A DNA stretch of 64,000 nt, taken from Jiulongibacter sp966250325 (GTDB taxonomy: Bacteria > Bacteroidota > Bacteroidia > Cytophagales > Spirosomataceae). The translations under genes and the position numbers were made by a program. Each line of letters starts with the position of its first letter. Within the stretch, counting starts at the first letter, position 1. The notes below the pieces were generated by a model, which worked only from the letters and a program-made list of their open reading frames with translations, made no database searches and was not told where the DNA came from. Below are positions 60,353-64,000 of the stretch, one piece after another. The stretch lies in contig CBINGY010000004.1 in NCBI GenBank assembly GCA_966250325.1, positions 1-64,000 of the forward strand, written 5' to 3'.

Positions 60353-60361
60353 TTTCTACCT

Positions 60362-61501
60362 ATGAAATATTTTGTTCTTGTTTTTCTGATTACTCTACCG
60401 TGTTTCGGGCAATCACTTCGTCAAAGTAGCTTTTTTACACCCGAGGAGGCCGCGACAGAACACCAAAAACTGGCTGAATTATATGATTCGCAGGATGCCT
60501 GGCAAAACCGGGCCAAGCAGATAAGAAGTAGCATTCTGAGAGGTGCCGGAATAGAAAAGCTGGAATTTGGCTTACCCGTAAAATCTGTCATCCACAGCAA
60601 ACGAATACTGAACGGATACTCGGTCGAAAATGTATTTTTCGAGACCCTTCCCGGAATCTACGTTTCCGGAAACCTCTATAAGCCCTTAAAAGTCAGTGGA
60701 AAAGTGCCGGCCGTATTGTGTCCTCATGGACATGGCGGTCAGTTGAATAACCGTTTAATGGAATACACACAGCAGCGGTGTGCCACCTTGGCCCGCATGG
60801 GTGCAGTGGTTTTTTCCTACGATATGCTGGGTTACGGAGATTTTAAACAGGCCGATCATAAGATAAGTAATGTTTTTAAACTTCAGTTGATTAACTCCGT
60901 TCGTGGTATTGATTTTCTGAGTCAACTGCCAGAGGTAGATCCACGCCGGATTGCCGTTACCGGGGAATCGGGTGGAGGCACACAGACCTTTATGCTTGCT
61001 GCACTCGATGAGCGGATCGCCGTAGCTGTTCCAACGGTGATGGTTTCGGGATATTTCTTTGGAGGCTGCCAGTGTGAAAGTGGAATGCCGGTTCATACCT
61101 CGTGCTCTCCAGCCACTACCAATGTGGAAATAGCGGCTTGTTTTGCTCCCAAACCACTTCTTTTAATTTCTGACGGAGGCGACTGGACCCGCTTTAACCC
61201 GGAAATGGAAGCCCCGCATATCCGGCGTATTTATTCCCTTTTTGGTGCTGAGCAAAATTTCGATAATGTACATCTGCCTGATGAGCAGCATGATTATGGC
61301 CCCTCCAAAAGACAGGCAGCATACCTCTTTTTGGCGAAATACCTGAATCTGTCGCTGCCTTTATTAAACGGAATAGTGGATGAGGGGCCTAACTCCATTT
61401 TAAGCGAAAAGGAGCTTTCTGTATTTAATCAATACTATCCGAGACCTGTAAATGCCGTTCTGGGGAATGAAAAGTTGGAGGAACTGATAGAGAAATATTG
61501 A
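60362..61501 (+). CDS. secreted alpha/beta hydrolase, acetyl xylan esterase/dienelactone hydrolase-like
   Basis: A 379-residue secreted hydrolase: signal peptide (KYFVLVFLITLPCFGQ), then a long N-terminal part and the hydrolase core with AVLCPHGHGGQLNNRLMEYT, the nucleophile elbow IAVTGESGGGTQTFMLAALD (Ser about residue 202), an Asp in LLLISDGGDWTRF and the late His in LPDEQHDYGPSKRQAAYLFL. A cysteine pair in FFGGCQCESGMPVHTSC may form a disulfide. It fits the acetyl xylan esterase family (CE7-like or AXE1). The GH51 enzyme is the adjacent upstream gene on the same strand. Confidence 0.85.
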   Translation: MKYFVLVFLITLPCFGQSLRQSSFFTPEEAATEHQKLAELYDSQDAWQNRAKQIRSSILRGAGIEKLEFGLPVKSVIHSKRILNGYSVENVFFETLPGIYVSGNLYKPLKVSGKVPAVLCPHGHGGQLNNRLMEYTQQRCATLARMGAVVFSYDMLGYGDFKQADHKISNVFKLQLINSVRGIDFLSQLPEVDPRRIAVTGESGGGTQTFMLAALDERIAVAVPTVMVSGYFFGGCQCESGMPVHTSCSPATTNVEIAACFAPKPLLLISDGGDWTRFNPEMEAPHIRRIYSLFGAEQNFDNVHLPDEQHDYGPSKRQAAYLFLAKYLNLSLPLLNGIVDEGPNSILSEKELSVFNQYYPRPVNAVLGNEKLEELIEKY

Positions 61502-61623
61502 AATAATATTATCTGAGAATTTAGCAATCACTAGATTTTTTATCTGGATTGAAATTGCCTGTTAGATAATTTATCTTCAATTTCTGAATTCGGTAAAAAA
61601 TATGCACTTTTGCTCTGTTGCTT

Positions 61624-61661
61624 GGTAAGACCGCTTTAACACCGGTTGAATTAGGCTTATC
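61624..61661 (+). promoter_or_regulatory. structured leader upstream of metK
   Basis: The 28 bases before the metK ATG are preceded by nested stems: GGTAAG / CTTATC (6 bp, one wobble) enclosing ACCG / CGGT (4 bp) with a CTTTAACAC loop and a TGAATTAGG bulge. It could be a regulatory RNA, but it does not match a SAM riboswitch consensus that I know well enough to name. Confidence 0.35.
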
Positions 61662-61689
61662 AAATCAAGATTTACATAATTTAACGCAT

Positions 61690-62979
61690 ATGCCTTATCT
61701 TTTTACATCTGAATCTGTATCTGAAGGTCATCCGGATAAAGTAGCCGATCAGATTTCTGACGCCCTTATTGATCATTTTCTGGCTTTTGACCCGGAATCA
61801 AAGGTGGCCTGTGAAACACTCGTTACTACCGGGCAGGTGGTTTTGGCAGGTGAAGTAAATACGAAAACCTATCTGGATGTACAAAGTATAGCCCGTGATG
61901 TGATCAGGAAAATCGGATATACCAAAGCGGAGTATATGTTTGAGGCTAATTCCTGCGGTGTACTTTCGGCCATTCATGAGCAGTCTTCTGATATCAATCA
62001 GGGTGTTGATCGTAAGTCAGATCAAGGTTTTGAGGCGAAAGCAAATGCTCAGGGTGCCGGTGATCAGGGGATGATGTTTGGATATGCCACTTCTGAGACG
62101 GATAATTACATGCCTTTGGCTCTTGACCTATCACATAAAATTCTTCAGGAACTGGCCGATATTCGCCGTGAAAATAAACGAATGAAGTATCTGAGACCCG
62201 ATGCTAAATCTCAGGTAACCATTGAATATTCGGATACCAACAAGCCTATACGTATAGATACGATTGTGGTGTCTACACAGCATGATGATTTTGCTGAAGA
62301 CGAAGTTATGCTGGCCAAGATCAAAGAAGATGTGGTGAAGTATGTTTTGCCCCGCGTTCAGAAAAAGCTAAAGCCTGGTCTGAAAAAATTATTCAATGAT
62401 CAGATTACCTATCATATTAACCCTACCGGAAAATTTGTGATTGGTGGTCCTCATGGTGATACGGGTCTTACCGGGCGTAAAATTATCGTGGACACGTACG
62501 GTGGAAAAGGAGCACACGGTGGCGGGGCGTTTTCCGGTAAGGATCCTTCCAAAGTGGACCGTTCTGCCGCTTATGCTACCCGTCATATAGCCAAAAACCT
62601 GGTGGCCGCTGGAGTCGCCTCTGAGGTGCTGGTTCAGGTATCTTATGCGATCGGAGTAGCCCAGCCTTGTGGTATTTTCGTTGAGACCTACGGAACTGCC
62701 AAAGTGAAAGGTGAAAACGGAAAGAAACTCAGCGATGGGGAGATTGCCCGTATCGTTGAAAAAGTCTTTGACATGAGGCCTTATGCCATAGAGCAAAGAC
62801 TCAAGCTTAGAAACCCGATTTACTCTGAAACTGCAGCGTATGGTCATATGGGTCGGGAGCCCCAGATAGTAACTAAAAGCTTTGATAATGCCGGCCAGAA
62901 AGTTACCCGTGAGGTAGAGTTATTCACCTGGGAAAAACTGGATTACGTAGATAAAGTAAAAGAAGCTTTCGGGCTTTAA
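61690..62979 (+). CDS. metK: S-adenosylmethionine synthetase
   Basis: A 429-residue enzyme making SAM from ATP and methionine. The ATG at 61690 gives PYLFTSESVSEGHPDKVADQ, the conserved start; the longer frame from 61618 is not a family feature. Other blocks are GAGDQGMMFGYATSETDNYM and the P-loop-like GGKGAHGGGAFSGKDPSKVD. Length is slightly longer than in E. coli, as usual in Bacteroidota. A hairpin terminator (63006-63038) follows. The upstream leader shows structure (61624-61661). Confidence 0.97.
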   Translation: MPYLFTSESVSEGHPDKVADQISDALIDHFLAFDPESKVACETLVTTGQVVLAGEVNTKTYLDVQSIARDVIRKIGYTKAEYMFEANSCGVLSAIHEQSSDINQGVDRKSDQGFEAKANAQGAGDQGMMFGYATSETDNYMPLALDLSHKILQELADIRRENKRMKYLRPDAKSQVTIEYSDTNKPIRIDTIVVSTQHDDFAEDEVMLAKIKEDVVKYVLPRVQKKLKPGLKKLFNDQITYHINPTGKFVIGGPHGDTGLTGRKIIVDTYGGKGAHGGGAFSGKDPSKVDRSAAYATRHIAKNLVAAGVASEVLVQVSYAIGVAQPCGIFVETYGTAKVKGENGKKLSDGEIARIVEKVFDMRPYAIEQRLKLRNPIYSETAAYGHMGREPQIVTKSFDNAGQKVTREVELFTWEKLDYVDKVKEAFGL

Positions 62980-63005
62980 TTCATATTTATGTTTTGAATA
63001 CAGAG

Positions 63006-63038
63006 AGAACTCATGTAGCAGACATGGGTTCTTTTTTT
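63006..63038 (+). terminator. rho-independent terminator after metK
   Basis: Stem AGAACTCATG / CATGGGTTCT (one G-U pair) with a 7-base loop, followed by seven T residues. Confidence 0.85.
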
Positions 63039-63066
63039 ATCCTGTAATTATTGGCAAATTGCGGCA

Positions 63067-63942
63067 ATGACTGGCAATTTACGTTTTCTCCTAAAAGGGC
63101 TACTTTTTTCCGCGGTGTGGTCTTCAGCTTCTGTTTCTGCAAAGTTTGGTCTTCGATCGGCTCAGCCACTGGTTCTCTATCAGCTGCGATTCCTTCTTGC
63201 GGCAATTCTACTGCTCATACTCATCTCCCTCTTGCCGGGGAACCGGCTTCCCAAAGGTAAGGAGTGGCGGCAGCTGGCTCTTTTTGGCTTTCTGAATGTT
63301 TCTCTGGCTTTGGGATTATTTGCTTTGGCAATCAAAGAAGTAGCCGCAGGAGTAGGAGCTTTGCAGGTGGGTCTTAATCCATTGGTTATTAGTATCTTAT
63401 CTTCATTTATTGTAGGTAGAAAAGTAAAATGGAATGAGTGGCTTGCTCTGCTACTGGGTATTATGGGAGTTTTTCTGGCGGTATACCCGTTGCTGGGTCA
63501 AAGTTACGTTACTTTGAAAGGTCTCCTGCTTCTGGGGTGTAGTACGTTGGCCTATTCCTCTGCAGCAGTTTACTTTAGTACGGTAAACTGGAAATTGACC
63601 AAGCTGAGTATAAATGCCTGGCAGGGAGCTTTCGGAGCTATTTTTCTGCTACCGGCTACGATGATCTTCTTTGAGGATGTAAATCAGTTTGACCTCCGAT
63701 TTTTTCTCTCAGCCTTCTGGCTCGGAGTGCCCATTTCGGTAGGAGCCGTTTTTTTGTGGATTACCCTTATCTCTGTGGATACAGTGAAAGCTTCCATGTT
63801 TCTGTTTCTTTGCCCGGTTTTTGGTTTTTTCTATGCCTGGGCTTTCCTGAATGAGCCTTTTTCACTCTACACGGTGGCCGCTCTTATTGCGGTAATGGCA
63901 TCTTTATGGCTGGGTCAAAAAAAAGAAACCAGCCCAAATTGA
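63067..63942 (+). CDS. EamA/DMT family transporter
   Basis: A 291-residue, ten-helix drug/metabolite transporter with two EamA repeats. The first repeat begins FLLKGLLFSAVWSSASVSAK and includes VAAGVGALQVGLNPLVISIL; the second begins TLKGLLLLGCSTLAYSSAAV and ends VFGFFYAWAFLNEPFSLYTV. Such proteins export amino acids or nucleosides; substrate unknown. The ATG at 63067 lies after the metK terminator and the gene stands alone. A weak hairpin (ACCAGC / GCTGGT) surrounds the stop. Confidence 0.88.
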   Translation: MTGNLRFLLKGLLFSAVWSSASVSAKFGLRSAQPLVLYQLRFLLAAILLLILISLLPGNRLPKGKEWRQLALFGFLNVSLALGLFALAIKEVAAGVGALQVGLNPLVISILSSFIVGRKVKWNEWLALLLGIMGVFLAVYPLLGQSYVTLKGLLLLGCSTLAYSSAAVYFSTVNWKLTKLSINAWQGAFGAIFLLPATMIFFEDVNQFDLRFFLSAFWLGVPISVGAVFLWITLISVDTVKASMFLFLCPVFGFFYAWAFLNEPFSLYTVAALIAVMASLWLGQKKETSPN

Positions 63943-63962
63943 CGAGCTGGTCTCTTGAAGCC

Positions 63963-64000
63963 TTACTTTCCAGGAATCCGGTTATTTGGATGTTTCCTGA
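63963..64000 (-). CDS. possible C-terminus of a minus-strand gene running off the window
   Basis: A short minus-strand reading frame ends with stop TAA at 63963 and would give RKHPNNRIPGK. It is too short to identify; it may be chance. Confidence 0.2.
   Translation of the reverse strand, partial: RKHPNNRIPGK

Noticed and set aside
61502..61690. SAM-I or SAM-II riboswitch upstream of metK
   Set aside because: The visible stems and loops do not match the consensus motifs I know; kept only as an unnamed structured leader.
1..64000. CRISPR array, prophage or insertion sequence
   Set aside because: No regularly spaced identical repeats, no transposase and no phage structural genes were seen in any frame.

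Overview
The window looks like chromosomal DNA of a member of the Bacteroidota, most likely the Cytophagales. The evidence is family-level gene content (TonB-dependent receptor with a carboxypeptidase-regulatory domain, LytS/LytTR two-component pair, lycopene cyclase, many secreted proteins ending their signal peptide in 'SQ' or 'AQ'), several promoters matching the Bacteroidota -7 box TAnnTTTG, and no clear Shine-Dalgarno sites. No rRNA, prophage, insertion sequence or CRISPR array was seen. One tRNA gene (Leu, anticodon UAG) is present.

Layout. 1-6600: a nitronate monooxygenase cut by the window edge; small stress/accessory genes (YdeI-like, GyrI-like, DinB, GIY-YIG-like); a self-regulated tetR-small protein-MFS-GNAT operon behind a strong palindrome; a secreted zincin. 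6680-20430: a pectin/uronate utilisation region, all on the minus strand. It holds two tandem CE1-type esterases, an acyl esterase, KdgF, then uxaA-uxaC-kdgK-eda-exuT and a Gfo/Idh/MocA oxidoreductase, and finally rhamnose mutarotase and rhamnogalacturonan acetylesterase. A PIN-type toxin-antitoxin pair sits inside this region behind a terminator, and its toxin frame is broken at a GGGAAAA heptamer. 20500-24800: GNAT, a small beta-barrel, an AT-rich accessory patch with a HEPN-like gene, then mscS and mscL. 24878-36208: a large PVC-type haem lipoprotein dehydrogenase, an alcohol dehydrogenase, crtY, lipA, xerD, clpX and clpP. 36454-44764: trigger factor, tRNA-Leu, the stringent-response enzyme, a Fur-family regulator, purA and a purA-linked protein. 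44761-50887: a small XRE-regulated membrane operon and a TonB receptor. 51113-55340: a four-gene unit ending in an unusual DUF4097-like/LytS kinase fusion and a LytTR regulator. 55395-63942: a RelE/ParE toxin-antitoxin pair, WYL regulator, thioesterase, enoyl-CoA hydratase, GH51 arabinofuranosidase, a carbohydrate esterase, metK and an EamA transporter.

How it fits together. The 6.7-20.4 kb region encodes deacylation of pectin or hemicellulose, hexuronate uptake, and galacturonate/glucuronate breakdown through isomerase (UxaC), altronate dehydratase (UxaA), KDG kinase and KDPG aldolase. The GH51 arabinofuranosidase and esterase at 58.7-61.5 kb would remove arabinose and acyl side groups from the same polymers. 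The fructuronate/tagaturonate reductase step and KduI/KduD are not visible, nor is any SusC/SusD pair or pectate lyase, so the pathway must be completed elsewhere or by an unrecognised enzyme.

The most unusual observations are the possible -1 frameshift site in the PIN toxin, the DUF4097-like beta-solenoid fused to a LytS-type histidine kinase within a compact four-gene unit, a Bacteroidota-type intergenic word repeat lying in frame inside the purA-linked gene, a REP-like inverted repeat, and a structured metK leader. Assignments are by eye from sequence motifs; no database search was run.
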